Positions 1 through 9,425 are shown, numbered from the stretch's first letter. The stretch: DNA of 64,000 bases from Streptomyces graminofaciens (GCF_030294945.1 NZ_AP018448.1:10388501-10452500); one strand, 5' to 3'. Numbers and translations: made by a program. Notes: generated by a model not told the origin, from the sequence alone.

Positions 1-526
1 GCGTGGCGCGGTCGTCACGCAGGGTGCGCGGCACGGCGACTCCATCGCCGTCAACGGCGTCTGTCTCACGGTCGTGGAGCACGAGGACGACTGGTTCACC
101 GCCGACGTCATGGCGGAGACCCTCGACCGTTCCAGCCTCGGCGCCCTGACCGTCGGCTCCCGCGTCAACCTCGAGCGCCCCATGGCCGTGGGCGAGCGCC
201 TCGGCGGGCACATCGTGCAGGGCCACGTCGACGGCACGGGCGAGGTCATCGAGCGCAAGCCGTCCGAGAACTGGGAGATCGTCAAGATCTCGCTCCCGGC
301 CGACCTCACCCGGTACGTGGTCGAGAAGGGCTCCATCACCGTCGACGGCATCAGCCTCACCGTCGTCGAGGCCGGCCCCGACTACTTCACCGTCAGCCTC
401 ATCCCGACCACCCTCGACCTGACCACGCTCGGCCGCAAGCAGCCCGGCGACCCGGTCAACCTCGAGGTCGACGTCATCGCCAAGTACGTCGAGCGGCTGC
501 TGGGACCACAGGGAGCGGCGAAGTGA
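1..526 (+). CDS. ribE: Riboflavin synthase alpha subunit, C-terminal part (5' truncated by window edge)
   Basis: The reading frame is open from base 2 to the TGA at 524-526, so the start codon lies outside the window. The first readable residues include [13 protein letters not shown], the conserved N-terminal barrel motif of riboflavin synthase. The second lumazine-binding repeat shows the matching [17 protein letters not shown]. The trimeric cytosolic enzyme dismutates two 6,7-dimethyl-8-ribityllumazine molecules to riboflavin and pyrimidinedione, the last step of riboflavin synthesis. Its stop overlaps the GTG start of ribM by four bases (GTGA), so the two are probably translationally coupled in a ribE-ribM-ribBA-ribH operon. 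An FMN riboswitch, common upstream of such operons, would lie outside the window and cannot be checked here. Confidence 0.95.
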   Translation, partial: RGAVVTQGARHGDSIAVNGVCLTVVEHEDDWFTADVMAETLDRSSLGALTVGSRVNLERPMAVGERLGGHIVQGHVDGTGEVIERKPSENWEIVKISLPADLTRYVVEKGSITVDGISLTVVEAGPDYFTVSLIPTTLDLTTLGRKQPGDPVNLEVDVIAKYVERLLGPQGAAK

Positions 527-1155
527 ACTCCCTCAACTCCGTCGCGTTCACCGCCTTCGGCCAGCAGATCCTCTGGTCGGACATGATCGGAAACATTCTC
601 GGCCTGATCGCCCTCGCCCTGGGTGCCCTGCGCTCCATCTGGAACTGGCCCGTCCAGTTCCTCTCCGGCCTCGTCCTCTTCGGCGCCTTCGTCGGCCATC
701 TGACCGGCAGCGCCGGCAAGCAGGTCATCGTCATGGCCGTCGCCGCGTACGGCTGGTGGCAGTGGAACCGCAACAAGGGCCAGACCGGAGACGGCCACAT
801 CAAGGTCCGGTTCGCCACCTGGCGCGAGCGGGCCTTCCTCATCGGCGGCGCCGCGCTCGGCACCCTCGCCGTGGGCGGCCTCTTCACCGCGTACCCCACC
901 CTGTCCTGGGACCCCTGGCCGGACGCGTACATCTTCACCGGCACGATCGTCGCCATGTACGCCCAGGCGCGCGGCATGGTCGAGTTCTGGTTCGCCTGGC
1001 TGCTGGTCGACCTCGTGGGCGTCCCGCTCAACTTCGCCAACGGCTACGCCTTCTCCGGTTTCGTCTACGTCATCTACGGCGCGCTCGTCCTGTGGGGCAT
1101 GCGCGACTGGTGGCTGCGCACCCGCAAGCCCGCCCTGGAAGGAGCCCCGGCATGA
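523..1155 (+). CDS. ribM: RibM riboflavin transporter (PnuC family membrane protein)
   Basis: A 210-residue membrane protein with about seven hydrophobic segments and the PnuC-family pattern of W-rich helices ([11 protein letters not shown] near residue 45, AAYGWWQW near 78, [12 protein letters not shown] near 127). The family carries nicotinamide riboside, riboflavin or thiamine by facilitated diffusion. In corynebacteria and in Streptomyces davaonensis the homologue inside the riboflavin operon is RibM, a flavin carrier, and this gene has exactly that position between ribE and ribBA. I therefore infer flavin rather than nicotinamide riboside transport. GTG start inside the ribE stop; its own TGA overlaps the ribBA ATG (ATGA). 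Confidence 0.88.
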   Translation: MNSLNSVAFTAFGQQILWSDMIGNILGLIALALGALRSIWNWPVQFLSGLVLFGAFVGHLTGSAGKQVIVMAVAAYGWWQWNRNKGQTGDGHIKVRFATWRERAFLIGGAALGTLAVGGLFTAYPTLSWDPWPDAYIFTGTIVAMYAQARGMVEFWFAWLLVDLVGVPLNFANGYAFSGFVYVIYGALVLWGMRDWWLRTRKPALEGAPA

Positions 1156-2441
1156 CCACGGCGCCGATCCTCTACACCAACGACGACATCGAGAACTTCG
1201 CGCTCGACCCCGTCGAACAGGCCATCGCCGACATCGCCGCCGGGCGTCCCATCGTGGTCGTCGACGACGAGGACCGCGAGAACGAGGGCGACCTCGTCAT
1301 CGCCGCCGAGAAGGCCACCCCCGAGATCATCGCCTTCATGATGAGCGAGTGCCGGGGCCTGATCTGCGCGCCCATGGAGGGCGACGAACTGGAGCGGCTG
1401 AAGCTCCCGCAGATGGTCGAGGACAACACCGAGTCGATGGAGACCGCTTTCACGGTCTCCGTCGACGCCTCCGCCGCCCACGGCGTCACCACCGGCATCT
1501 CCGCCGCCGACCGCGCCACCACGCTCCAGCTGCTGGCGAGCGGAGACGCGGACGCCACGGACTTCGTCCGCCCGGGCCACATCTTCCCCCTGCGGGCCAA
1601 GCCCGGCGGTGTCCTCACCCGCAACGGCCACACCGAGGCCGCCGTCGACCTCGCCCGCCTCGCGGGCCTGCGCCCCGCCGGGGCGATCGTCGAGATCGCC
1701 GGTGAGGACGGCCGCATGCTGCGCCTGCCCGAACTGATCCCGTTCGCCCGCAAGCACGGCCTGACGATCATCTCCATCGAGGACCTGATCGCCTACCGCC
1801 GCTCCGCCGAACCCACCGTCAGGCGCGAGGCCCAGACCCGGCTGCCCACCGCCTTCGGCGACTTCACGGCGTACGGCTACCGCTCCACCGTCGACGGCGT
1901 GGAGCACATCGCCCTCGTCCACGGCGAGCTCGGCGACGGCGAGGACGTCCTCGTCCGTGTCCACTCCGAATGCCTCACCGGCGACATCTTCCACTCCCTG
2001 CGCTGCGACTGCGGCCCCCAGCTCCAGACCTCCATGGAACGCATCCAGGCCGAGGGCCGCGGCGTGGTCGTCTACCTCCGCGGCCATGAAGGACGCGGCA
2101 TCGGCCTGCTGTCCAAGCTGCGCGCGTACGAACTCCAGGAGCGCGGCCGGGACACCCTCGACGCCAACCTGGAGCTGGGCCTGCCCGCCGACGCACGGGA
2201 CTACGGCGCGGGCGCGCAGATCCTCGAGGACCTCGGCGTCCGCAGCCTGCGCCTGATGACGAACAACCCCGAGAAGACCGACGCGCTCGTCCGCCACGGC
2301 CTGAAGGTCAACGACCGCGAGTCGATGCCCGTCACCGCGGGCGAGCACAACCTCCGCTACCTGCGCACCAAGCGGGACCGGATGGGCCACGACCTGCCCT
2401 GGCTGGACACGACCACCGCGTCCACCTGCGGCAACCAATAA
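1152..2441 (+). CDS. ribBA: Bifunctional 3,4-dihydroxy-2-butanone-4-phosphate synthase / GTP cyclohydrolase II
   Basis: A protein of 429 residues. The N-terminal RibB domain (about 25-225) carries [11 protein letters not shown], which holds the acidic metal/substrate residues, and [14 protein letters not shown]. The C-terminal RibA domain (about 235-415) carries the zinc-binding [17 protein letters not shown] with three cysteines and the downstream [10 protein letters not shown]. RibA opens GTP to 2,5-diamino-6-ribosylamino-pyrimidinone phosphate; RibB makes the four-carbon unit from ribulose 5-phosphate, and RibH joins the products. Length and domain order are normal. The ATG at 1152 was chosen because it overlaps the ribM stop; the frame stays open upstream only as an arginine-rich shadow of ribM. 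Confidence 0.95.
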   Translation: MTTAPILYTNDDIENFALDPVEQAIADIAAGRPIVVVDDEDRENEGDLVIAAEKATPEIIAFMMSECRGLICAPMEGDELERLKLPQMVEDNTESMETAFTVSVDASAAHGVTTGISAADRATTLQLLASGDADATDFVRPGHIFPLRAKPGGVLTRNGHTEAAVDLARLAGLRPAGAIVEIAGEDGRMLRLPELIPFARKHGLTIISIEDLIAYRRSAEPTVRREAQTRLPTAFGDFTAYGYRSTVDGVEHIALVHGELGDGEDVLVRVHSECLTGDIFHSLRCDCGPQLQTSMERIQAEGRGVVVYLRGHEGRGIGLLSKLRAYELQERGRDTLDANLELGLPADARDYGAGAQILEDLGVRSLRLMTNNPEKTDALVRHGLKVNDRESMPVTAGEHNLRYLRTKRDRMGHDLPWLDTTTASTCGNQ

Positions 2442-2491
2442 GACAGACGGCAAGACCAGCTCGTACGAGATTCAGGAAACAAGGAGCAACG

Positions 2492-2977
2492 TTGAGCGGC
2501 AAGGGCGCACCCGAACTGTCCGTACGCAACTGCGGCGACCTGCGCGTCGCGGTCATCGCGGCCCAGTGGCACGAGAAGGTGATGGACGGCCTCGTCGACG
2601 GCGCCCTGCGCGCCCTGCACGACCTCGGCATCGACGAGCCGACCCTGCTCAGGGTTCCCGGCAGCTGGGAACTCCCGGTCGTCGCCAAGGTCCTCGCCGG
2701 CCGTGGCTACGATGCGATCATCGCCCTCGGTGTCGTCATCCGCGGCGGCACACCCCACTTCGAGTACGTGTGCCAAGGCGTCACCCAGGGCCTCACCCAG
2801 GTCTCCGTCGACACCGGAGTCCCCATCGGCTTCGGCGTACTGACCTGCGACACCGAGGAACAGGCCCTGGACCGCGCGGGCATCGAGGGCTCCAACGAGG
2901 ACAAGGGACACGAGGCGGTGACGGCGGCCGTGGCGACGGCGGCCACCCTCCGCTCAGTATCCGAACCCTGGCGCTGA
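2492..2977 (+). CDS. ribH: 6,7-dimethyl-8-ribityllumazine synthase
   Basis: 161 residues, normal for the family. It condenses 5-amino-6-ribitylamino-uracil with dihydroxybutanone phosphate to give the substrate of riboflavin synthase; family members assemble as pentamers or 60-mers. Visible landmarks are [13 protein letters not shown] (substrate-binding loop), [17 protein letters not shown] (phosphate-binding GxxxxG..TPH region) and [14 protein letters not shown]. The start is TTG at 2492, with the strong ribosome-binding site AAGGAG at 2481-2486. It follows ribBA by 50 bp and closes the riboflavin operon. Confidence 0.95.
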   Translation: MSGKGAPELSVRNCGDLRVAVIAAQWHEKVMDGLVDGALRALHDLGIDEPTLLRVPGSWELPVVAKVLAGRGYDAIIALGVVIRGGTPHFEYVCQGVTQGLTQVSVDTGVPIGFGVLTCDTEEQALDRAGIEGSNEDKGHEAVTAAVATAATLRSVSEPWR

Positions 2978-3011
2978 GGCCGGGCGGATAACGCGTAGGG
3001 TGGGCGTCACC

Positions 3012-3284
3012 ATGTCCAAGAAGACGTTCGAGGAGCTCTTCACCGAGCTCCAACACAAGGCTGCCAACGGCGATCCCGCCACTTCCCGCACCGCCGAACT
3101 CGTCGGGAAGGGCGTCCATGCCATCGGCAAGAAGGTCGTCGAAGAGGCCGCCGAGGTCTGGATGGCCGCCGAGTACGAGGGCAAGGAAGCGGCCGCCGAG
3201 GAGATCTCGCAGCTGCTCTACCACGTCCAGGTGATGATGGTCGCCCGCGGCATCTCCCTGGACGACGTGTACGCCCACCTCTGA
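3012..3284 (+). CDS. hisE: Phosphoribosyl-ATP diphosphatase
   Basis: A 90-residue all-helical MazG-like protein with the HisE signature [15 protein letters not shown] and the following [14 protein letters not shown]; the E..EE residues bind metal. It removes pyrophosphate from phosphoribosyl-ATP in step two of histidine synthesis. The ATG at 3012 gives the usual family N-terminus ([10 protein letters not shown]) and follows the purine-rich AGGGTGGG. A GTG at 3000 in the same frame would add only four residues. It sits 34 bp after ribH and 47 bp before hisG, so riboflavin and histidine genes may share a transcript. Confidence 0.94.
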   Translation: MSKKTFEELFTELQHKAANGDPATSRTAELVGKGVHAIGKKVVEEAAEVWMAAEYEGKEAAAEEISQLLYHVQVMMVARGISLDDVYAHL

Positions 3285-3331
3285 GCCCCACCCGCACACC
3301 CGACCCGAACGAAGAGAAGGAAGCTCGCCTC

Positions 3332-4189
3332 ATGCTGCGCATCGCCGTCCCCAACAAGGGTTCCCTGTCAGGCCCTGCGGCGGAGATGCTGCATGAGGCC
3401 GGCTACCAACAGCGCCGGGAGTCCAAGGAGCTGCGGATCGTCGACCCGGAGAACGAGGTCGAGTTCTTCTACCTCCGCCCCCGCGACATCGCGATCTACG
3501 TCTCCTCCGGCCGCCTCGACATCGGCATCACCGGCCGCGACCTGCTGATCGACTCGGGCGCCAACGCCGAGGAGATCCTGCCCCTCGGCTTCGCCCGCTC
3601 CACGTTCCGCTTCGCCGCCAAGCCGGGCACGGCCAAGGGCATCGAGGACCTCGGCGGCATGACGGTCGCCACGTCCTACGAGGGCATCGTGGAGAAGCAC
3701 CTCGCCGACAACGGCATCGACGCCTCCGTCGTCCACCTCGACGGCGCCGTCGAGACCGCCATCGAGCTGGGCGTCGCCGAGGTCATCGCGGACGTGGTCG
3801 AGACCGGCACCTCGCTGCGCAACGCGGGCCTGGAGGTCTTCGGCGACCCGATCATGAAGTCCGAGGCCGTCGTCATCCGCCGCACCGGCGCCGACACCTC
3901 CGACGAGGCCGAGCCCAAGATCCAGCAGTTCCTGCGCCGCCTCCAGGGCGTCCTGGTGGCCCGTACGTACGTGATGATGGACTACGACTGCCGCGTCGAG
4001 CAGCTGGAGAAGGCCGTCGCGCTCACGCCGGGTCTGGAGTCCCCCACCGTCTCCCCCCTGCACAACGAGGGCTGGGTCGCCGTCCGCGCCATGGTCCCCG
4101 CCAAGGAGGCCCAGCGGATCATGGACGACCTGTACGACATCGGTGCCCGGGCCATCCTGACCACGGCCATCCACGCCTGCCGCCTCTGA
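3332..4189 (+). CDS. hisG: ATP phosphoribosyltransferase, long form
   Basis: 285 residues, the long HisG form with a C-terminal ACT-like regulatory domain that binds histidine (about 210-285), so it does not need HisZ. The N-terminal catalytic domain shows RIAVPNKGSLSGPA, the DIGITGRDLL segment and the phosphate-binding region around VATSYEGIVEKHL. The enzyme joins ATP and PRPP in the first committed, histidine-inhibited step of the pathway. The start ATG is preceded by AGAAGGA at a good distance. It lies just after hisE, and the next gene begins 20 bp downstream. Confidence 0.95.
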   Translation: MLRIAVPNKGSLSGPAAEMLHEAGYQQRRESKELRIVDPENEVEFFYLRPRDIAIYVSSGRLDIGITGRDLLIDSGANAEEILPLGFARSTFRFAAKPGTAKGIEDLGGMTVATSYEGIVEKHLADNGIDASVVHLDGAVETAIELGVAEVIADVVETGTSLRNAGLEVFGDPIMKSEAVVIRRTGADTSDEAEPKIQQFLRRLQGVLVARTYVMMDYDCRVEQLEKAVALTPGLESPTVSPLHNEGWVAVRAMVPAKEAQRIMDDLYDIGARAILTTAIHACRL

Positions 4190-4209
4190 GGCCCAGGGAG
4201 CCGTACACC

Positions 4210-4665
4210 ATGTCCGACCTTCCCGCCCTGCCCATCACCTTCCGGCCGGGCCGTACCCGGGCCGTGCTGCTGTCCGCGGGGGCCGCGATCTTCGTGGTGA
4301 TCACGGCGATCGCGCTCCTGCTGCCGAGGCTCGGCCCGGGGGAGCGGCTCAGCTTCGTCTTCACCGCGGCCATGCTCGCCGGGGTGCTGGCCCTGCTGTC
4401 CAGGCCCAAGGTGGTCGCCGAGGAGTCCGGGGTCACCGTCGTCAACATCGCCGGGAAGCGCCAGCTGGCCTGGGCGGAGATCGTCGAGGTGAACCTGCGC
4501 GTCGGCGACCCGTGGGTCTTCCTGAACCTCACCGACGGGACCAGCCTGCCCGCGCTCGGCATCCAGCCGGGCATCGCCAAGCAGCGCGCGATCGAGGACG
4601 CACGTGCCCTGCGGGCCCTGGTCCAGGCCCGCTCGATCACCGAGCCGGAGCAGCGTCAGAGCTGA
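4210..4665 (+). CDS. Membrane-anchored bacterial PH-domain protein
   Basis: 151 residues with two hydrophobic helices close to the N-terminus (about 18-40 and 48-65), then a cytoplasmic beta-rich segment (VVAEESGVTVVNIAGKRQLAWAEIVEVNLR) of the bacterial PH-domain type. The segment ending in LRALVQARS is the usual helix that caps the fold. The biochemical role is unknown. Proteins of this kind are regularly found next to hisG in Streptomyces (recalled from general knowledge). It begins 20 bp after the hisG stop, probably in the same transcript, and is followed by a hairpin at 4784-4812. Confidence 0.82.
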   Translation: MSDLPALPITFRPGRTRAVLLSAGAAIFVVITAIALLLPRLGPGERLSFVFTAAMLAGVLALLSRPKVVAEESGVTVVNIAGKRQLAWAEIVEVNLRVGDPWVFLNLTDGTSLPALGIQPGIAKQRAIEDARALRALVQARSITEPEQRQS

Positions 4666-4783
4666 CCCCCAGCGGCACAAGGGGCGCCCCCCGAACATGA
4701 TCAGGGGCGAAACGTGAGCAAGATCAGGGCTGACTCGGGGAAGTCGCCCCTGCCGCACGAGCCCATGTCTTGATTAATCTGTT

Positions 4784-4812
4784 GGCGGAGGCGTTTTCGT
4801 TGCGCCTCCGCC
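4784..4812 (+). terminator. Hairpin in the 4666-4933 intergenic stretch
   Basis: A perfect 10-bp stem (GGCGGAGGCG at 4784-4793, CGCCTCCGCC at 4803-4812) with a 9-base loop. There is no T-run, as is usual for Streptomyces terminators. It lies between the hisG/PH-domain transcript and the CNNM pair, 120 bp upstream of the next start, so it could instead be in the leader of that operon. Nothing else in this 268-bp gap is recognisable. Confidence 0.55.
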
Positions 4813-4933
4813 GCTGCTGTACCACCCGGTGCTCCAGTGGCCCCCTGCTACCCGAGGAGTGATTCCCTCCAGCGATGGACGGATCGTCCTGTAGTACCTG
4901 CGCCGCCCCCTCCCGACATACCGAGGCGGCGGC

Positions 4934-6274
4934 ATGACCATCCCCCTGCTGCTCCTCGCGGCGGCGTTCCTCCTGATTCTCGCCAACGGCTTCTTCGTGG
5001 CGGCCGAGTTCGGCCTCGTGACGGTCGAGCGACCCGAGGCGGAGAAGGCCGCCGCCGAGGGCGACCGACGGGCCCACAAGGTCGTGGGCGCGCTCAGGGA
5101 GCTGTCGTTCCAGCTCTCCGGCACCCAGCTCGGCATCACCATCACCTCCCTCGTCGTCGGCATGCTCGCCGAACCGGCCCTCGCGGAACTGCTGCACGGC
5201 CCGTTCACGGCCATCGGCATACCCGAAGGCGCGGTCTCCGGTGTCGCCGTGGTCGTCGGCATGCTGCTGGTGTCCGCCGTGCAGATGGTGATCGGCGAAC
5301 TGGTCCCCAAGAACTGGGCGGTGTCCAAGCCGATGCAGGTCGCGCGCTTCGTCGCGGGACCCCAGCACGTCTTCTCCCGTCTCTTCCGCCCGGTGATCGC
5401 CGGGCTCAACGCGGTCGCCAACCGGCTGGTCCGCGCCTTCGGCGTCGAGCCCACCGACGAGCTGGCCTCCGCCCGCACCCCCGGCGAGCTGGTTTCCCTG
5501 GCCCGGCACTCGGCCCAGGCCGGCGCGCTGGAGCAGGACACGGCCGACCTCTTCGTCCGGACGCTGTCCCTCGGCGACCTCACGGCGGAGAACGTGATGA
5601 CGCCCCGGGTGAAGGTCAGCGCCCTGCAGTCCTCGGCCACCGCCGAGGACGTGGTCAACCTGACCCGGGCCACCGGTCTGTCCCGCTTCCCCGTCTACCG
5701 GGAGCGGATCGACGAGATCGTCGGCATGGCCCACCTCAAGGACGCCCTCGCGATCCCGGTTCACGAGCGGCTGCACACGCCGGTCGGCCGGATCGCCAAG
5801 GCCCCGCTGCTCGTCCCCGAGTCGCTGCCCGTGCAGCCGCTGCTGGCCCGGCTGCGCAGCGAGCAGCCCATCGCCGTCGTCGTCGACGAGTACGGCGGCA
5901 CGGCCGGGGTCGTGACCCTGGAGGACATCGTCGAGGAACTGGTCGGCGAGGTCCGTGACGAGCACGACGGGCACGACCTGCCCGAACTCGCCGCGGCCCC
6001 GCCCGAGGACGGCCGCCCCGCCTGGGACGTCGACGGCAGCTGCCGCGTCGACGTGCTCCAGCGCATAGGCCTCGACGTCCCCGAGGGCCCGTACGAGACG
6101 GTCGCGGGCCTCGTCGCCGATCTGCTCGGCCGTATCCCGGCGCCCGGCGACAAGGCGGAACTGCCCGGCTGGCGCCTGGCGGTACGACAGGTCGGCCACT
6201 ACCGGGCCGAACGGGTACGACTCGTCCGCGTCCCCGTCGCGGAGACCGCAGCCGCGTTGGAGGCGGCCCGATGA
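4934..6274 (+). CDS. CNNM/CorC-type membrane transporter protein, paralogue 1
   Basis: 446 residues. The N-terminal DUF21/CNNM membrane domain (1-190) opens with FLLILANGFFVAAEFGLVTVE, the family signature, and continues with the GTQLGITITSLVVGMLAEP segment. Two CBS domains (about 215-335) follow, including NVMTPRVKV and PIAVVVDEYGGTAGVVTLEDIVEELVGE. A CorC_HlyC transporter-associated domain (about 355-440) closes the protein. Bacterial relatives handle magnesium or cobalt or respond to Mg-ATP; the substrate here is not known. Older annotation calls these haemolysins, which is misleading. The start ATG follows GGCGGCGGC. The stop overlaps the second paralogue (ATGA at 6271-6274). Confidence 0.9.
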   Translation: MTIPLLLLAAAFLLILANGFFVAAEFGLVTVERPEAEKAAAEGDRRAHKVVGALRELSFQLSGTQLGITITSLVVGMLAEPALAELLHGPFTAIGIPEGAVSGVAVVVGMLLVSAVQMVIGELVPKNWAVSKPMQVARFVAGPQHVFSRLFRPVIAGLNAVANRLVRAFGVEPTDELASARTPGELVSLARHSAQAGALEQDTADLFVRTLSLGDLTAENVMTPRVKVSALQSSATAEDVVNLTRATGLSRFPVYRERIDEIVGMAHLKDALAIPVHERLHTPVGRIAKAPLLVPESLPVQPLLARLRSEQPIAVVVDEYGGTAGVVTLEDIVEELVGEVRDEHDGHDLPELAAAPPEDGRPAWDVDGSCRVDVLQRIGLDVPEGPYETVAGLVADLLGRIPAPGDKAELPGWRLAVRQVGHYRAERVRLVRVPVAETAAALEAAR

Positions 6275-7362
6275 GCCTGCTGCAACTTCTGTTCGCCCTG
6301 CTTCTGGTGCTCGCCAACGGCTTCTTCGTCGGGGCCGAGTTCGCGCTGGTCTCGGTCCGCCGCAGCCAGATCGAGCCACTGGGCACCGCACGGGCCCGCC
6401 AGGTCCTCTACGGCCTGGAGAACCTGCCGCAGATGATGGCGGCGGCCCAGTTCGGCATCACGGTCTGCTCGCTGACGCTCGGCGCGGTCGCGGAGCCGAC
6501 GGTGGCGAAGCTGCTGGAACCGGTGTTCGAGGCGATCCATATGCCGCACGGCATGATCCACCCGCTCGGGTATGTGATCGCGCTGGCCGTGGTCGTCTTC
6601 CTGCACCTGGTGATCGGCGAGATGCTGCCGAAGAACCTGGCGATGGCGGCGCCGGAGAAGACGGCGCTGTGGCTGAGCCCGGCGCTGGTGGCCTTCGCGC
6701 GGCTCTGCAGGCCGGTGACGGTCGGTCTCGGTTCCTGCGCCCGGGTGGTGCTGAAGCTCTTCCGGGTCGAGCCCAAGGACGAGGTGGAGGCCGTCTTCAC
6801 CAGCGTCCAGCTGGGCCGGCTGGTCGAGGACTCCGGTCAGGCCGGGCTGCTCGACCCCGAGGAGCAGGAACGTCTGGAGGACGCTCTCGAGCTGGGCTCC
6901 CGCCCGGTCACGGACGTCCTGCTGAAGCGCGACTCCCTGGTGACCGTGGGGCCCTCGGTGACCGCGGCCCAGGTCGTGGCGCTGACGGCCCGCACGGGTT
7001 ACTCCCGTTTCCCCGTGGTCGCGGAGACCGGCGCCTTCATGGGCCGCTACCTCCACGTCAAGGACGTCCTGGACCTGGAGGATTCGGAACGGGCCGTCCC
7101 CCAGCAGGTCTGGCGCCCCATGACGACCCTCCGCTCCGAGCTTCCCCTGGACGACGCGCTCACGGTCATGCGCCGTGCCGCCACGCACCTCGCCCAGGTG
7201 GCCGACGCCTCCGGCAAGGTCCTCGGCCTGGTCGCCCTGGAGGACGTCCTCGAACTCCTGGTCGGCGAGGTCCGCGACCCGGCACACCGCGACCCGCGGC
7301 CTCCGGCCCGGGTGACGGAACCGAGGGCGAGCGGGACACCGGAGGGGGTCCTGACGGGCTGA
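6271..7362 (+). CDS. CNNM/CorC-type membrane transporter protein, paralogue 2
   Basis: 363 residues, built like the preceding gene but shorter. The DUF21 membrane domain starts with LLLVLANGFFVGAEFALVSVRRSQIE and contains AAQFGITVCSLTLGAVAEP. A CBS pair follows (VTDVLLKRDSLVTVG, VLGLVALEDVLELLVGEV). The C-terminal CorC_HlyC domain of paralogue 1 is absent, replaced by a short proline-rich tail. The one-base reading shift at ATGA makes translational coupling very likely, so the two may form a hetero-oligomer, an inference from the tandem arrangement. A strong hairpin follows at 7368-7399. Confidence 0.9.
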   Translation: MSLLQLLFALLLVLANGFFVGAEFALVSVRRSQIEPLGTARARQVLYGLENLPQMMAAAQFGITVCSLTLGAVAEPTVAKLLEPVFEAIHMPHGMIHPLGYVIALAVVVFLHLVIGEMLPKNLAMAAPEKTALWLSPALVAFARLCRPVTVGLGSCARVVLKLFRVEPKDEVEAVFTSVQLGRLVEDSGQAGLLDPEEQERLEDALELGSRPVTDVLLKRDSLVTVGPSVTAAQVVALTARTGYSRFPVVAETGAFMGRYLHVKDVLDLEDSERAVPQQVWRPMTTLRSELPLDDALTVMRRAATHLAQVADASGKVLGLVALEDVLELLVGEVRDPAHRDPRPPARVTEPRASGTPEGVLTG

Positions 7363-7367
7363 CGTTC

Positions 7368-7399
7368 CCCGCGCCCCTGAAATCTGGAAGGGGCGCGGG
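7368..7399. terminator. Convergent terminator hairpin of the common Streptomyces GC-rich type
   Basis: A perfect 11-bp stem (CCCGCGCCCCT at 7368-7378 and AGGGGCGCGGG at 7389-7399) immediately after the stop at 7362. A second short stem (CGGGGC/GCCCCG, 7419-7433) follows. The gap of 188 bp separates two convergent genes, so either strand could use it. The core resembles the hairpin at 41703-41718 and the repeats near 21547. Confidence 0.75.
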
Positions 7400-7550
7400 A
7401 AACCGTGCGAACGGGGTCCGGGGCGGAGCCCCGAGTCTCCGGCGTGAGCGGGGTCGAAGGGGCGGTGCCGGTCCTGGGGATGGGACTGCCCCTGGTGATG
7501 GGGCGGGCAGGGGCAGCGGGGGCGAGAAACCCCCACGCCCACCCTGCCCC

Positions 7551-9425
7551 TCACATCCCCGAAGGATCCTGCGGCCCCCGCCCGGACAGCACCTCCCCAT
7601 ACGCCTGCATCAGATCCGGCAGGCGGAGCGTCGACAGGTCGTCCCGAGTGGGAATGCTCGGATACCCCGACAGCCGCAGATCCCGGTACGCACAGCTCTT
7701 CTCGTACAGCGTCCGCAGAAACCGCCCGTTCCCGAGCTCGTCGATCCACCCCTGATCGACGACATGCCCGGCGATCGAGCGCAGCTCGTCCAACGACTCC
7801 TCGTCCCACACGTCCCCGTTCTCCGCGGCGAGCACCTCGCCGATGGAGGTGAGTTCAAGAGGCCGGTACGACGGAAAGTCCACCCGCGTCGTGAAGCGCG
7901 ACGAAAGCCCGGGATTCGCGGCCAGCAGGCGGTCCATCCCCTCCGGATACCCGGCGAGTATCACCACCAGATGGTCCCGGTTGTCCTCGGCCCGCTTCAG
8001 CAGCACCTGCAGGGCCTCGTCACCGTACGCGTCCCCCTTGCCGTATCCGGAGTTCGACAGCGAGTACGCCTCGTCCACGAACAGCACGCCGCCGATCGCC
8101 GAGTCGATCAACTCGTTGGCCTTCACGGCGGTCTGGCCGAGGTACTCGCCCACGAGGTCGGCCCGCTGGGCCTCCACCAGGTGGTCGCCGCCCAGCAGCC
8201 CCAGCGCGTAGAAGACCCGCCCGAGGATGCGCGCCACGGTCGTCTTGCCCGTCCCCGAGGGCCCGGAGAAGACGAAGTGCCGCTTGGGAGGTTGGACCGG
8301 AAGTCCCTGGCCCGCCCGCAGCCGAGCCATGTTCAGCTGTGCCGAAAGCGCCTTGACCTGCCGTTTCACCGGCTCCAGCCCGACCATCCGCTCCAGCTCC
8401 GCGAGCGCCTCCTCCAGCAGATCCGGATCGGTCGGCCCGGCCGGCAGCGGCTGCACGGGCACCACGGACTTCTCCCGTACGACCGTGTCGCCGACCTCGG
8501 GCGGCAGACCGCCCGGTGGCGGGAGGTCGGGATCGGGGCCGGAGAGCTTCACGTCCCGCCCCTCCGTGCCGAAGAGCGGGTCAAGGCCGTCGGGCCCGTC
8601 GAACATGTCCTGCCCGGCCCCGCCGAGCGCGATAGCCGCGAGGTCGACCGCGTCGTCGTACCCGTCTCCCTCGGCGATCGCGGCGAGCCGCGCCGAGGTG
8701 TCCATGAAGGCGGGGTCCACCCGGTGCACGGCCCGGTAGAGAGGAAGGGCCGCGGCGCTGCGTCCCGTGCCCTCGTGGGCCCGGGCCAGCCAGTACCGCA
8801 GTTCCTTGCGCTGCGGCTGTTCGCTGCGACAGCGCATCAGCGCGGCGGAGAGCAGGGGCCCGGCCTGGCCGAACGTCTCCAGGCGGACCCGGGCCATACC
8901 GCCGAACAGGCCCGCCTCGATGCCCAGCATCGGATCGTCGATCAGCGGATCGGTGTGCCGGACCAGCTGCTCCCAGTCCTTGACGAGGTAGGCACGGCAG
9001 GCGTGCAGAAAGCGCACCTGATGATCCGTGTCGACCGGCGGCAGCCCCGCGAGCGCCCGGTCCAGCTCAGGTACATGGCGTCCGTCCAGCCAGTGCGAGG
9101 CGTGCGCGAGGAGCAGATCGCGCGGGCTCTCCAGGACCGGCTGCACCCACCAGCCCAGCCAGTACCAGGAGTTGAGGGTGCGCCCGTGGCGGGTGCGCTG
9201 CTCCCCGAAGCGCTCCCGGTGCCGGAACATCCGTAGCAGCGCGGTTGTCGTGTCCGCCCGCAGCGCGTGCAGCCCGAGCCAGCCGTCGGCCATCCCGGGA
9301 TCCATGCGCACCGCCGCGCGGAACTCTTCCTCCGCCTGCGGATAGGCGCCCATCGTGTAGGCGTCCACGCCTCGCAGCCAGGCGAGGTCGGCCGGGGCCT
9401 CGGGGCCCCGCGAGCCGAAGTCCAT
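7551..9425 (-). CDS. EccA/CbxX-like AAA+ ATPase with N-terminal repeat domain
   Basis: 624 residues from the ATG at 9425. The N-terminal half is helical and TPR-like (GAYPQAEEEFRAAVRMDPGMADGWLGLHA near residue 25). The C-terminal half (about 355-620) is a CbxX/CfxQ AAA+ module. Walker A GPSGTGKTT includes Lys394; Walker B VLFVDEAY includes Asp451 and Glu452; SSRFTTRVDFPSY follows, and NGRFLRTLYEKS is the family's arginine-bearing helix. This layout is that of EccA, the cytosolic chaperone ATPase of mycobacterial type VII secretion, but no esx, eccB-E or mycP genes are nearby, so a secretion role is only a family-based suggestion. A GTG three bases upstream, behind GGGGGAC, is an equally possible start. 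Confidence 0.85.
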   Translation of the reverse strand: MDFGSRGPEAPADLAWLRGVDAYTMGAYPQAEEEFRAAVRMDPGMADGWLGLHALRADTTTALLRMFRHRERFGEQRTRHGRTLNSWYWLGWWVQPVLESPRDLLLAHASHWLDGRHVPELDRALAGLPPVDTDHQVRFLHACRAYLVKDWEQLVRHTDPLIDDPMLGIEAGLFGGMARVRLETFGQAGPLLSAALMRCRSEQPQRKELRYWLARAHEGTGRSAAALPLYRAVHRVDPAFMDTSARLAAIAEGDGYDDAVDLAAIALGGAGQDMFDGPDGLDPLFGTEGRDVKLSGPDPDLPPPGGLPPEVGDTVVREKSVVPVQPLPAGPTDPDLLEEALAELERMVGLEPVKRQVKALSAQLNMARLRAGQGLPVQPPKRHFVFSGPSGTGKTTVARILGRVFYALGLLGGDHLVEAQRADLVGEYLGQTAVKANELIDSAIGGVLFVDEAYSLSNSGYGKGDAYGDEALQVLLKRAEDNRDHLVVILAGYPEGMDRLLAANPGLSSRFTTRVDFPSYRPLELTSIGEVLAAENGDVWDEESLDELRSIAGHVVDQGWIDELGNGRFLRTLYEKSCAYRDLRLSGYPSIPTRDDLSTLRLPDLMQAYGEVLSGRGPQDPSGM

